Assembly: GCF_008630495.1 (NCBI RefSeq)
Contig: NZ_VWOJ01000002.1
Location: 387,001-451,000, forward strand
Length of the DNA stretch: 64,000 nt
Direction of reading: 5' to 3'
Source: Alkalicaulis satelles
GTDB lineage: Bacteria > Pseudomonadota > Alphaproteobacteria > Caulobacterales > Maricaulaceae
Part shown: in pieces, positions 1-8,452 of the stretch
How positions within the stretch are numbered: the first letter of the stretch is position 1
Layout of the letters: every line of letters begins with the position of its first letter
Program-made: the position numbers and the translations under genes
The notes under the pieces: generated by a model
What the model was told of the DNA's origin: nothing
Database searches by the model: none
Seen by the model: only the letters and a program-made list of their open reading frames with translations

Positions 1-354
1 ACCGCCTGATGCGAGCAGTGAACCCAGTACGAATTGCGCCTCGGCTTGGCCGGTCTGCGCTGCGGCGAGATAGGCCGCGCGCGCAGCCTCCGGGTCGCGC
101 CGGACGATCCGGCCTTCTTCATACAGCCCGGCCAGCTCCAGATGCGCCTGGCCCGAACCCAGCTCTGCGGCGCGATGGAGCCAGTTGAGGCGGGCGGGCG
201 TGTCGTGCATCAGCGATCGTGACAGCCAATAGGCCGCCTCGCCATAACCAGCCTCGGCGAGCGGGCGCAGGAGATCGCGCGCCGCCTCCAGCGCGCCCGA
301 GGCCAGCGCGTCGAGCGCCCGGGCCAGAGACGGATCAATCACAGACGCCGTCAT
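1..354 (-). CDS. Sel1-repeat protein, C-terminally truncated by window edge
   Basis: Partial gene read right to left; the frame is open from an ATG at 354 to base 1 (118 codons), so the rest lies outside the window. The visible part contains tetratricopeptide-like Sel1 units with alternating small residues (for example LELAGLYEEGRIVRRDPEAA), typical of alpha/alpha solenoid scaffolds. There is no obvious signal peptide, unlike the upstream gene. Its start overlaps the 3' end of the preceding Sel1 gene by 20 bp in another frame, so the two are probably translated from one transcript. Sel1 families act as protein-protein adaptors in signalling, envelope or secretion contexts; no specific role can be read here. 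Confidence 0.75.
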   Translation of the reverse strand, partial: MTASVIDPSLARALDALASGALEAARDLLRPLAEAGYGEAAYWLSRSLMHDTPARLNWLHRAAELGSGQAHLELAGLYEEGRIVRRDPEAARAAYLAAAQTGQAEAQFVLGSLLASGG

Positions 355-1288
355 TGAACAGGCAGGCGAGGGTGACCCGTTGGCGGGTCTGCCGCTCGGC
401 CTCGGTGAGATCCGTGTGGTAGACGGCCAGCCGCTCGCGCAGTCCGGCCATATAGGCGGCCAGTTCTGGCCTATGGGGATCAGACAGCCGGTTTGAGAAC
501 ACATCCAGCGCAGAGGCCGCCCGTGCGCGATCACCGCGCGCCTCGTAAAGATCAGACAGGCGCGACCAGGCCTCAGGCGGCTGGAGGCCCTCACGCGCCG
601 CCTGCATGTACCAGTAGGCGGCCTGGTCCAGGTCAGGCTCAACACCCGGCGCGCCATAGTGAAAAAGCTCGCCCGTGGGCCATTCGGTGAAGCGCATCTG
701 CGCCGCCCGCGCCGCGTCCAGCCAGTGCAGCGCCGCCTCCCCGTCCGCCGGTCCGCCTTCGCCCGCCATCAGCATCCGGGCCAGCGGAACCATGGCGTGG
801 CCATGTCCGGCATCAGCCGCCGCCTGATATAGCGCACGGGCGCGCTCATGATCCTGCCCGGTGTAAAGGCCTGTATCGGTATGGAAATAACCCGCCAGCC
901 AGCTCATCGCCCAGGGGAAGCCGGCCTCAACGCCATACTCCAGCCAGCGCACAAGCTCGGCGCGGTGAAAGGGGTGGTTGGGCCAGTACTGATGGCCAAA
1001 GGCCAGACGCAGCACCGCATTCTCATGACCCTGCAAGGCCGCACGCTCCAGCCATTCCACGCCTTCCACCCCGCCCATGGCGCCGTATTGACGCCCGTCG
1101 GCCAGGGCCATGCCCAGCCGGTATTGCGCTTCGGCGTCGCCAGCCTCGGCCAAAGGCCTCAGCATGCGGGCGGCGCTGGCGAAATCACGCGCCTCCATGG
1201 CCTTCCCGGCGTCCGCGAAACGGTCAGGTTCGTCAGCGAAGGCGGGGGCGGCGCATAGCAGGGCGGCGATGAGGGGCAGAGCGCGCAT
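335..1288 (-). CDS. Exported Sel1-repeat (SLR) protein
   Basis: A 317-residue protein with a clear N-terminal signal peptide (hydrophobic stretch about residues 4-16, cleavage after AFA at 16-18), so it is predicted to be periplasmic or surface exposed. The rest consists of Sel1-like repeats: segments such as AEAQYRLGMALADG and GHAMVPLARMLMAGEGG show the alternating Ala/Leu/Gly pattern of the family. The last repeats are less regular. The ATG at 1288 is the natural start because it begins the signal peptide. It is followed by a second, overlapping Sel1 gene, making a tandem pair downstream of priA. Specific partner unknown. Confidence 0.85.
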   Translation of the reverse strand: MRALPLIAALLCAAPAFADEPDRFADAGKAMEARDFASAARMLRPLAEAGDAEAQYRLGMALADGRQYGAMGGVEGVEWLERAALQGHENAVLRLAFGHQYWPNHPFHRAELVRWLEYGVEAGFPWAMSWLAGYFHTDTGLYTGQDHERARALYQAAADAGHGHAMVPLARMLMAGEGGPADGEAALHWLDAARAAQMRFTEWPTGELFHYGAPGVEPDLDQAAYWYMQAAREGLQPPEAWSRLSDLYEARGDRARAASALDVFSNRLSDPHRPELAAYMAGLRERLAVYHTDLTEAERQTRQRVTLACLFNDGVCD

Positions 1289-1357
1289 GGCGGCGGCCTT
1301 GATAGTGGAAACCGCTGGCGAGGCTGCGCCTCCAGACGCCTGAAAACAAGCCTGAAA

Positions 1358-3532
1358 TTACAAGAAGGAATAGGGCTCGATATCAAGGCTCACCCGGATG
1401 GAGGGCGGGGTTTTGAAGCGCGAGGCCCAGGCGCGCATATAGGCCGATATATCCACCTGCCGGCCCGCCTGCACCAGGAAGCGCTTGCGCCAGCGCCCGC
1501 GCACCACGCTCAGCGGCGGATCAGCGGGGCCGAACACCTCCACACCGTCGGCCAGAGGCGCGGCGGCGGCGATGGATCGCGATATTGTTTCAAGAGCTTC
1601 GGGGTCAGGTCCGGAAAGAATCAGCGCGGCCAGGCGCCCGAAGGGCGGCAGGCCCAGCATTTCACGCACCGAGCGCTCGGCGGCCAGGAACGCCTCCCGG
1701 TCGCCGGCAGCAAGCGCCTGAAGCGCTTCATGATCCGGGTTCCAGGTCTGCAGGATCGCCCGCCCGGGACGGTCCGCGCGCCCTGCGCGCCCAGCCGCCT
1801 GCACCAGCGTCTGGTAAGTCCTTTCGCCCGCGCGCAAATCCGCGCCCGCCAGGCCCAGATCGGCGTCCACCACCCCCACCAGCGTCAGGCGGGGGAAATT
1901 ATGGCCCTTGGCTGCGATCTGGGTGCCAACCAGGATGTCGATCTCGCCCTTTTCCATGCTGGAAACGAGCGCTCTGATGCCATCAGGACCCTGTGCGGTG
2001 TCTGACGAGAACACCTCGATGCGCTGATCGGGAAACCGGCGGCGCGCCTCCTCGGCGACGCGCTCCACGCCCGGTCCGACGCTGATCAGGCTGTCTTTGG
2101 CGCCGCAGGACGGGCAGACCTCGGGCCGCGGCATGGAAAACCCGGTGACATGGCAGACCAGGCGCCCGGTATAGCGATGCTCGACCAGGAAGCGGTCCGC
2201 CTCCGGGCTCTTCATCTTGTGGCCGCACGCCTTGCACAGCACCAGCGGGGCGTAGCCGCGCCGGTTGAGATAGAACATCACCTGCTCGCCGCGCGCCAGC
2301 GTCTCGGCCGCGGCGGCGGCAAGCGTTGGCGAAAGCCAGTCGCCCGGCTCGGGCGGGCTCAGGCGCAGGTCCAGAAGCTCGATATCGGGCAGCACCGCGC
2401 CCCCGGCGCGCGCGGGCAGGCGCACATGCACATAGCGCCCGCTCTCGGCGTTCACCAGGCTTTCCAGCGAGGGCGTGGCGCTGGCCAGAACGCACAGCGC
2501 GCCGGACAGCCTGGAACGGGCCACGGCCAGATCGCGCGCGTTATAGGTGAGCATCTCGTCCTGCTTGTAGGTGGGGTCGTGCTCCTCATCCACGATGATA
2601 CAGCGCAGATTGCGCATGGGCAGGAACACCGCCGAGCGCGCCCCGGCCACGATGCGCGCGCGCCCCGAGGCCGCCTCGCGCCAGACCCGCCGGCGCGCCT
2701 TGTCGGAGAGCCCTGAGTGCCACACCGCCGGCTCAGCCCCGAAGCGTTCGGCAAAGCGGCGGGTGACAGCCTGGGTGAGCGCGATCTCGGGCAGGAGCAC
2801 CAGCACCTGGGCGTCCGGCTCGCGGCGCAGGATCTCGGCGGCGGCCTCGAAATACACTTCCGTCTTGCCCGATCCGGTCACGCCATCGAGCAGGGCGGCC
2901 TGATATCCGCCCGCGCCCGCCATGCGCCGCAGCGCTGCGGAGGCCTGTTCCTGCAGTGGCGTCAGGGCCAGGCCCGCCCGGTCCGGATCAGGGGCGTCAA
3001 AGGGCGGATCGGCGGCGATCTCTTCGGCGCGCAGCGCGCCGGCCTGCGCCAGCCCGGTCACGACAGATGAGGACACGCCTGCGCGCCGGGCCAGTTCGGC
3101 GGCGGTGACGGCTTCGGGCGCCGCGGCCTCCAGCACGGCGCGCCGGGCCGGGGTCAGGCGTGCGATCTCAAGGCCGGTGACATGATAGACGGTCTCCACC
3201 GGGCTGGGGCGCAGGGCGCCGGGCGAGCGCAGAAGCGCGCGCAGGATCACGCCGGGCGGCTCCACCAGATAGCGCGCGCACCAGTCGACAAAGGCCCGGT
3301 CGGCCTCGCCCAGCGGCGGGCCGCCAATGACATCGGTCAGGGATTTGAGCGGGCGAGATCCGTCATCGGCGCGCAACGCCCACACCACGCCCGGGGCCGT
3401 GCGCTGGCCCAGCGGCGCCAGCACATGATCGCCCGCACGCACGTCCACGCCGTCAGGGACCGCATAGTCGAACGGTTCGGGCAGGGGCATGGGAAACAGG
3501 ACCGAAGCCCTGACGGCGAGCGGGGCGGACAT
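1358..3532 (-). CDS. priA: Primosomal replication restart helicase PriA
   Basis: A 724-residue superfamily 2 helicase that reloads the replisome at stalled forks. Seen: N-terminal 3'-end/DNA-binding region (SVLFPMPLPEPFDYAVPDG), Walker A GVTGSGKT, DEEH box in VDEEHDPTYKQ, and late helicase motifs (GTQIAAKGHNFPRL, QAAGRAGRADRPG). The zinc module between the helicase lobes is degenerate: only C433, C436, C460, C473 and C476 remain of the eight cysteines usual in PriA; the second CxxC is replaced by KSPEAD and the third CxxC by CHVT. The ATG at 3532 gives the normal N terminus. Upstream lies a hairpin that probably ends the cheYZ transcript, so priA has its own promoter. Confidence 0.96.
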   Translation of the reverse strand: MSAPLAVRASVLFPMPLPEPFDYAVPDGVDVRAGDHVLAPLGQRTAPGVVWALRADDGSRPLKSLTDVIGGPPLGEADRAFVDWCARYLVEPPGVILRALLRSPGALRPSPVETVYHVTGLEIARLTPARRAVLEAAAPEAVTAAELARRAGVSSSVVTGLAQAGALRAEEIAADPPFDAPDPDRAGLALTPLQEQASAALRRMAGAGGYQAALLDGVTGSGKTEVYFEAAAEILRREPDAQVLVLLPEIALTQAVTRRFAERFGAEPAVWHSGLSDKARRRVWREAASGRARIVAGARSAVFLPMRNLRCIIVDEEHDPTYKQDEMLTYNARDLAVARSRLSGALCVLASATPSLESLVNAESGRYVHVRLPARAGGAVLPDIELLDLRLSPPEPGDWLSPTLAAAAAETLARGEQVMFYLNRRGYAPLVLCKACGHKMKSPEADRFLVEHRYTGRLVCHVTGFSMPRPEVCPSCGAKDSLISVGPGVERVAEEARRRFPDQRIEVFSSDTAQGPDGIRALVSSMEKGEIDILVGTQIAAKGHNFPRLTLVGVVDADLGLAGADLRAGERTYQTLVQAAGRAGRADRPGRAILQTWNPDHEALQALAAGDREAFLAAERSVREMLGLPPFGRLAALILSGPDPEALETISRSIAAAAPLADGVEVFGPADPPLSVVRGRWRKRFLVQAGRQVDISAYMRAWASRFKTPPSIRVSLDIEPYSFL

Positions 3533-3586
3533 GGACGCGCTGGGACCTCCCCCGGCAGACGGGAATCAGGCCGCCACCATAGCAGA

Positions 3587-3610
3587 GGCCGGCGGAAGGT
3601 CCCGCCGGCC
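3587..3610 (-). terminator. Perfect 9-bp hairpin downstream of cheZ
   Basis: GGCCGGCGG at 3587-3595 pairs with CCGCCGGCC at 3602-3610 around a six-base loop. It lies between the end of cheZ and the start of priA, both read leftwards. No long T tract follows, so it is a plausible but not canonical intrinsic terminator. Confidence 0.5.
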
Positions 3611-3637
3611 TTGCCGGTGCTGCAGCGATGTCAGGCT

Positions 3638-4306
3638 TTAGTCGAACAGGGCGTCGATGGCGTCCTGGTCCATGCCCAGCAGCGCATCCACATCATCCTG
3701 GCCGGTTTCCGGCCCGCCCAGAGCCGGGCCGTTGAGGTGCAGCTTGTTGCGCCGCTCGGCCTCTTCACGCTCGGCCTCGGTGGCGTCTGCGTCGAGCACG
3801 CCCATGGTGGCGGCGAAGCGCCCGACACGCTCCTCGATATGCTTGAGTGAGGACACCACCTTGGACACGCGCTGACCGGCGAGATCCTGAAAGGCGCAGG
3901 CCTCGATGATCTTGGTCATCGCCTCGTCCACCGCGTCCTTGTAGGCGGCGGGGTCGCTGGCGTCCATCATCATGACGGCCTCGGCCTGGCTCATAATGGT
4001 TTCGGTGGCCTTTTCGGTATCGCCCACCACCGCTTCCAGCTCGGCGCCGGCGACGGGGATGCGCTGCTCCTTGATATCATTGGGGCGCAGCTGGGCGATT
4101 TCATCACGCGTTCGCGCGATATAGGCGGCGATGGCGTTGAATTCGGTGTGGATCGAACGATCCAGCGACCCGAAAAACATCTGCATGGTGTCCGTCAGCT
4201 GCTGGGCGAGGCGCAAGACCTCCATCAGCTGGGCGTCCTTCAGATCGGCGGCTTTCACCGACTGAAGCGATTCGCGCACGCGCGCGGCGACTTCTGCTGC
4301 AGGCAT
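3638..4306 (-). CDS. cheZ: CheZ-type CheY-P phosphatase
   Basis: A 222-residue, mostly helical protein. The CheZ signature is present at about residues 139-150 (FQDLAGQRVSKV); D141 and Q145 correspond to the acidic and catalytic glutamine residues that enter the CheY active site in the E. coli enzyme. The C terminus carries two closely spaced copies of a CheY-binding-like helix, QDDVDALLG (203-211) and QDAIDALFD (214-222), where E. coli CheZ has one (QDQVDDLL). A GGAAGGA ribosome site precedes the ATG. It sits downstream of and in the same direction as a CheY gene, so it probably dephosphorylates that regulator in flagellar or surface-behaviour control. Confidence 0.88.
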   Translation of the reverse strand: MPAAEVAARVRESLQSVKAADLKDAQLMEVLRLAQQLTDTMQMFFGSLDRSIHTEFNAIAAYIARTRDEIAQLRPNDIKEQRIPVAGAELEAVVGDTEKATETIMSQAEAVMMMDASDPAAYKDAVDEAMTKIIEACAFQDLAGQRVSKVVSSLKHIEERVGRFAATMGVLDADATEAEREEAERRNKLHLNGPALGGPETGQDDVDALLGMDQDAIDALFD

Positions 4307-4392
4307 GGGATCATCCTTCCCTCAGGTATCTGCCCCACGGAGCGCGTTGGCCGCGCCCTCATGTGTTCTGCAATAGTGTTCAGGCCCCAGCC

Positions 4393-4779
4393 TCAGAACT
4401 CGCCGATCACGGCGGACATCTTGGCCTTGAGCGTGCCGGCGTTGAACGGCTTGACGATGTAATTGTTCACGCCCGCCTTCTTGGCGGCGATCACGTTCTC
4501 GGTCTTGGATTCGGCCGTGACCATGATGAACGGGGTGGATTTCACCGCCTCGTCCGCGCGCACTTTCTGGAGCAGCTCATAGCCGGTCATCGGCTCCATG
4601 TTCCAGTCGGAGATGACAAGGCCGTATTTGCGCTTTTTCATCATCTCGAACGCTTCGGCCCCATCACTGGCCTCGTCCACGTTCTCAAAACCGATCTGCT
4701 TGAGCAGATTGCGGATGATCCGCACCATGGTCTTGTAGTCATCAACCACCAGGATCGGCATATTCATCTCAACGGCCAT
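4393..4779 (-). CDS. cheY: CheY-like single-domain response regulator
   Basis: A single receiver domain. Numbered from an upstream GTG the family residues are D14/D15 (acidic pocket), D59 (phosphoacceptor, in VISDWNMEP), T89 (VTAES) and K111 (NYIVKPF); subtract one for the chosen start. The DWNMEPMTG and TAESKTENVIAAKKAGVNNYIVKPF segments are those of chemotaxis CheY proteins. The ATG at 4779 is chosen over the in-frame GTG at 4782 because GGAGG lies seven bases upstream of it. It has no output domain, so it acts by protein contact, probably with the flagellar switch and the CheZ-like phosphatase encoded next to it. No other chemotaxis genes are visible. Confidence 0.93.
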   Translation of the reverse strand: MAVEMNMPILVVDDYKTMVRIIRNLLKQIGFENVDEASDGAEAFEMMKKRKYGLVISDWNMEPMTGYELLQKVRADEAVKSTPFIMVTAESKTENVIAAKKAGVNNYIVKPFNAGTLKAKMSAVIGEF

Positions 4780-4917
4780 CACCCCACCTCCGTTTGTTCA
4801 GGCGCGTCAGACAGCAGACCGGAATCTTTTCCGTGTCCGCCCTTGTGAGTACGCAAGGCTAGACAAGTGCGGTCAAAATTCGGTTAAACACCCGGCCAAC
4901 AGGAAAGGGCGCATTTC

Positions 4918-5361
4918 ATGACCGGCGGCGAAGGCTACGCAATCACCGAACTTGAGGTCGGTCAAAGCGCCGAAATCACCCGTCTCGTGGACGATGAGAC
5001 CGTGCGGCGCTTCGCTGAAGTCTCAGGCGATTTCAATCCCTTGCACCTTGATGAAGCCTATGCCTCGCGCACGCCCTTCCGCGGGCGCATCGCCCATGGC
5101 GCGCTGGTGGCCAGCTTTATTTCCTGCGTGCTGGGCAATCACCTGCCCGGTCCGGGCGCGGTGTTTGCGGGCATGACCATGCGCTTTGAGCGCCCCGTTC
5201 GCATTGGCGACACGGTCCTGGTGCGCGCCACGGTCACCGAGGTGGATGTCAAGGGACGCAAGGTGAAGCTTCTGTGCGTGTGCGAGGTCAACGGCCAGAC
5301 CTGCATGGAGGCGGACGCCGAAGTGGTGGTGCGCAAGCGCCGCCCCGCCAGCGCCGCCTGA
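4918..5361 (+). CDS. MaoC-like (R)-specific enoyl-CoA hydratase
   Basis: A 147-residue hotdog-fold protein. The hydratase 2 motif is clear: D38 and H43 in GDFNPLHLDE form the catalytic dyad, followed by FRGRIAHGALVAS. The family hydrates trans-2-enoyl-CoA to (R)-3-hydroxyacyl-CoA, linking beta-oxidation to polyhydroxyalkanoate or fatty acid synthesis (PhaJ-type enzymes). The length is normal for the short, single-domain forms. AGGAAAGG precedes the start. It is divergent from cheY and lies only 8 bp ahead of ribF, so it is probably co-transcribed with it. Substrate chain length cannot be told from sequence. Confidence 0.88.
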   Translation: MTGGEGYAITELEVGQSAEITRLVDDETVRRFAEVSGDFNPLHLDEAYASRTPFRGRIAHGALVASFISCVLGNHLPGPGAVFAGMTMRFERPVRIGDTVLVRATVTEVDVKGRKVKLLCVCEVNGQTCMEADAEVVVRKRRPASAA

Positions 5362-5369
5362 CCGGCCGC

Positions 5370-6308
5370 ATGAGCGTCTATCACGGCTATAGCGCCCTGC
5401 CTGAAGCCGCCCGCGGCGCCGTCGCGGCGCTGGGCAATTTCGATGGCGTGCACCGCGGACATCAGGCTGTTCTGAGCGAGGCGGTCACGCTGGCGCGCGC
5501 GCTGGGCGCCCCGGCGGGGGCCGCCGTGTTCACCCCCCATCCGCGCCGGGTGTTTCAGCCGGACGCCGAGCCCTTCGCGCTGATGAGCGCCGCCCAGCGC
5601 GTGCGGGCGCTGCAGGGCGCAGGCGCGCAACTGGTCCATCACATCCCGTTTGACCGGGCGCTGGCGGCCATGAGCCCGGAGCGTTTCGTGCGCGAGGCGC
5701 TCCATGAGGGGCTGGGCCTGGCCGGCGTCGTCACAGGCGCCGATTTCTGCTTCGGCCGCAACCGGGCAGGCGATGCGCAAACACTCAAGGCCCTGGGCGA
5801 GGCCTGCGGCATGGCGGTGCGCATCGCCGCGCCGGTGAAGGATGGGCCCGGCGCACAGAAAATCTCTTCCTCCGGCGTGCGCCAGGCCCTGCGCGAGGGC
5901 GATCCGGCGCGCGCCGCCACGCTGCTGGGCCGGCCTTTCGCCATTGAAGGCGAGGTCAGCGAAGGCGACCGGCGCGGCCGCACCATCGGCTTTCCCACCG
6001 CCAATGTGGCGCTGGGCGAGTATCTGCGCCCGGCTTTCGGGGTGTACGCCGTGCGGGTGAATCTGGGCGGAGGCGAAGCCTTGCCGGCGGTGGCCAATAT
6101 CGGACGGCGGCCCACGGTGGAGGGGCTGGAGGCCCGCCTGGAGGCCTATCTGTTCGATTTCAACGCTGATCTCTATGGCCAGATGATCGAGTGCGAGCTG
6201 ATCGCCTTTATCCGGCCTGAACAGCGTTTTGACGGGCTGGACGCCCTGCGCGCCCAGATCGCGGCGGATTGTGACACCGCCCGGCGCTTGCTGGGCGCGG
6301 GAACGTGA
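5370..6308 (+). CDS. ribF: Bifunctional riboflavin kinase / FAD synthetase
   Basis: A 312-residue enzyme that phosphorylates riboflavin to FMN and adenylylates FMN to FAD. N-terminal FAD synthetase domain (roughly residues 20-180) shows the nucleotidyltransferase motif LGNFDGVHRGHQAVL and the ISSSGVRQAL segment; the C-terminal riboflavin kinase domain starts around GRPFAIEGEV and contains GRTIGFPTANV. The ATG at 5370 is preferred over an upstream ATG at 5274 that would lie inside the MaoC gene and add unrelated residues. It is followed after 80 bp by lspA; ribF-lspA proximity is common in proteobacteria. Confidence 0.96.
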   Translation: MSVYHGYSALPEAARGAVAALGNFDGVHRGHQAVLSEAVTLARALGAPAGAAVFTPHPRRVFQPDAEPFALMSAAQRVRALQGAGAQLVHHIPFDRALAAMSPERFVREALHEGLGLAGVVTGADFCFGRNRAGDAQTLKALGEACGMAVRIAAPVKDGPGAQKISSSGVRQALREGDPARAATLLGRPFAIEGEVSEGDRRGRTIGFPTANVALGEYLRPAFGVYAVRVNLGGGEALPAVANIGRRPTVEGLEARLEAYLFDFNADLYGQMIECELIAFIRPEQRFDGLDALRAQIAADCDTARRLLGAGT

Positions 6309-6388
6309 TCACACTTGCCCGCCCGTCACTGGACCCGCGCCGCCTGGCCTGCTAGCCAAGGGATCAGGGGGATGAGGACGCCTGACAC

Positions 6389-6895
6389 ATGAAACCCATG
6401 TTTGCGCGACGCCGGCGTTTGCCGGCCCCGGCTCTGGCGGGACTGCTCTCTGCTCTCGCCATTCTGGCCGCAGACCAGGCTTCCAAGGCCTGGATCCTCT
6501 ACCGTTCCGGCCTGCCCGAAGTGCAGCAGATCCCGGTGATCGATCCCTGGTTCAATCTGACCATGGTGTGGAATGCGGGCATCAGTTTCGGCCTGTTCGC
6601 CGCTGACAGCCTGTGGCAGCGCCTGATCCTGGTGGGCATATCGCTGGCGGTGGCCGGCGTGCTGGCGGTATGGATGTGGCGCTCGGAGCGGGCGCTGCAG
6701 GCCTGTGCATTCGGGCTGATCATCGGCGGCGCAGTGGGCAATGTGATCGACCGGCTGGCCTATGGCGCGGTGGCCGATTTCCTCGATTTTTCCGGGCTGT
6801 ATTTCCCCTGGGTGTTCAATGTGGCCGATGCGGCCATCTCCATCGGCGTGGCGGTGATGCTGGCCGATCTTGTGTTCAACGAACGCCGGCGCTGA
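6389..6895 (+). CDS. lspA: Prolipoprotein signal peptidase (signal peptidase II)
   Basis: A 168-residue inner-membrane aspartyl protease that removes the signal peptide of diacylglyceryl-prolipoproteins. Four hydrophobic segments are visible (about 17-35, 65-96, 102-122, 138-165). The family motifs are intact: VWNAGISFG, GGAVGNVIDRL with catalytic D121, and FNVADAAISIG with catalytic D147. Length is typical. The next gene encodes a probable lipoprotein, which would be one of its substrates, and several other lipoprotein genes occur in the window. Confidence 0.97.
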   Translation: MKPMFARRRRLPAPALAGLLSALAILAADQASKAWILYRSGLPEVQQIPVIDPWFNLTMVWNAGISFGLFAADSLWQRLILVGISLAVAGVLAVWMWRSERALQACAFGLIIGGAVGNVIDRLAYGAVADFLDFSGLYFPWVFNVADAAISIGVAVMLADLVFNERRR

Positions 6896-6984
6896 GCCGG
6901 GCGCCGGGCGCTCTGGCCAGGTCCGCCCCGGCTCTGCTACAAAACAGCCTACGGCCTTCGCAACCGAGAAAGAGCGTACACGCC

Positions 6985-7524
6985 ATGCACATGCGCACCG
7001 CCCTGATCATCGCCTCCGCCGCCCTTCTGGGCGCCACGGCGTGCAATACCGGCGTCCGCCAGGCGCTGGGCGCGGACAAGACCGTGCCCGACGAATTCCG
7101 CGTGGTGACCATCGCCCCGCTGACCGTGCCGCCGGAGTTCAATCTGCGCCCGCCGCGGCCGGGCGAGCTGCGCCCCGAGGATATCTTCCAGGACCAGGCC
7201 GCGCGCCGGGCCCTGTTCGGCGATCTGTCGGCGACCCAGGCGACGGATGCGGAAATCCTGTTCGCCCAGCGCGCAGGCGCAGCGGACGCCATTCCCGACG
7301 TGCGCGCCCTGATCGACGGCGAAACCGCCGCCATCGTGCGCAAGCCCCCCTCCATCGCCGACCGCATCCTGTTCTGGCGCGATAATGAGCGTCTTGAGGC
7401 CCACGGCCGCGAGGCGATCGACTATGAGGACGAGCTCTCGCGCATGGCGGCCATCACCGGCGGCGGCCAGGTGCAGATCACCCGCGAGCGCCGCCGCGTG
7501 CGCCCGAAGCTTCCCGGTCTTTGA
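6985..7524 (+). CDS. BamF-like DUF3035 outer-membrane lipoprotein
   Basis: A 179-residue protein with an N-terminal lipoprotein signal (LLGATAC, lipidated C20). Residues 35-60 carry the DUF3035/BamF hallmark, PDEFRVVTIAPLTVPPEFNL followed by RPPRPGE, which resembles the N-terminal segment of BamC that contacts BamD. Proteins of this type have been described as an alphaproteobacterial subunit (BamF) of the outer-membrane beta-barrel assembly complex. The remainder is low in hydrophobicity and Arg/Ala rich, probably extended. The start is the ATG at 6985 that begins the signal peptide; a longer frame to 6613 is out of place inside lspA. A strong terminator follows. Confidence 0.8.
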   Translation: MHMRTALIIASAALLGATACNTGVRQALGADKTVPDEFRVVTIAPLTVPPEFNLRPPRPGELRPEDIFQDQAARRALFGDLSATQATDAEILFAQRAGAADAIPDVRALIDGETAAIVRKPPSIADRILFWRDNERLEAHGREAIDYEDELSRMAAITGGGQVQITRERRRVRPKLPGL

Positions 7525-7556
7525 GCCCCGGCTTGAGGTCTGATTACCCGCATGTG

Positions 7557-7581
7557 ACGGCCCCGCCTGAGGCGGGGCCGT
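7557..7581 (+). terminator. Intrinsic terminator after the ribF-lspA-bamF run
   Basis: A perfect 11-bp stem (ACGGCCCCGCC at 7557-7567 with GGCGGGGCCGT at 7571-7581) closes a three-base loop (TGA) and is followed by a short TTT. It lies 32 bp after the DUF3035 gene. Confidence 0.85.
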
Positions 7582-7603
7582 TTGCGTTCGCAGACATGTC
7601 CTG

Positions 7604-8452
7604 ATGAGCGAGGCGCCGGTGATCGCCCTGGCCGCTGCGCTGGGCTCGGCCATGGCCCATGCGGTGATGACGCTGTTCACCAAGCAGGCGCGCGACATGC
7701 TGGTGTTCCGGGCCGTCTCCATGACGATCTGCGCGCTGGCGCTGAGCCCGCTGCTCATCCTCCTGCCCTTCCCGCCCTGGGAGGCCTGGCGTTTCCTGCT
7801 TCTGGGCGCGGCGATCATCTGGGCGTTCAACATGGCGATGATCGCGGCCATGCAGCGCGGGCAGATGAATCTGGTCTATCCGGTGATGCGCGGTTCGGCG
7901 CCGGCGCTGGCGGGCCTGTTCGCCTTCATCGTGCTGGGCGAGCCGCTGGGGCCCGCGGCGATACTGGGACTGTCGATTGCGTCGGCCGCCCTGATCGCTT
8001 TCGCCTGGCCCGAACGCGGCGGCGCACCCAAGGCAGGCGCGCTGGCCTTTGCGCTGACGGCGGCCCTGATGACCGCCAGCTATACCGTCAACGACGCCTC
8101 GGGCGTGCGCGCGGCAGGCTCGGCGCTGAGCTATCTGTCCTGGTTCTTCGTCCTCAGCGCAGCCAGTCTTGGCGCCACCGCCCTGATCCGGCGCGGGCGG
8201 GCGTTCGCGATGCAGGCGCGCAGCGAATTGCCGCGCGCGGCGGCCTCGTCGGTGTTCAACATCACCACGTACGGGCTGGCGCTTTACGCCCTGTCCATCG
8301 CGCCGGTGGCGCCGGTGGCGGCGCTGCGCGAGACATCCATCGTGTTCGGCGCGATCCTGGCCGCCATCGTGCTCAAGGAACCCTTCGGCGCACGGCGCGC
8401 CGTGATGGCGCTGGTGCTGGCGGGCGGGCTGGCGCTGTTGCAGCTGGGCTAA
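7604..8452 (+). CDS. EamA/DMT-family inner-membrane transporter
   Basis: A 282-residue polytopic membrane protein with about ten hydrophobic helices arranged as two EamA repeats (roughly 5-135 and 145-280), the drug/metabolite transporter superfamily layout. Signature-like segments include MNLVYPVMRGSAPALAGLFAFIVLGEPLG in the first half and VAPVAALRETSIVFGAILAAIVLKEPFG in the second, both with the conserved GEP/KEP ends. Substrate unknown. The start ATG at 7604 follows the terminator, so it is a separate transcription unit. Its stop codon (TAA, 8450-8452) directly abuts the stop of the convergent rpoH gene (8453-8455). Confidence 0.9.
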   Translation: MSEAPVIALAAALGSAMAHAVMTLFTKQARDMLVFRAVSMTICALALSPLLILLPFPPWEAWRFLLLGAAIIWAFNMAMIAAMQRGQMNLVYPVMRGSAPALAGLFAFIVLGEPLGPAAILGLSIASAALIAFAWPERGGAPKAGALAFALTAALMTASYTVNDASGVRAAGSALSYLSWFFVLSAASLGATALIRRGRAFAMQARSELPRAAASSVFNITTYGLALYALSIAPVAPVAALRETSIVFGAILAAIVLKEPFGARRAVMALVLAGGLALLQLG

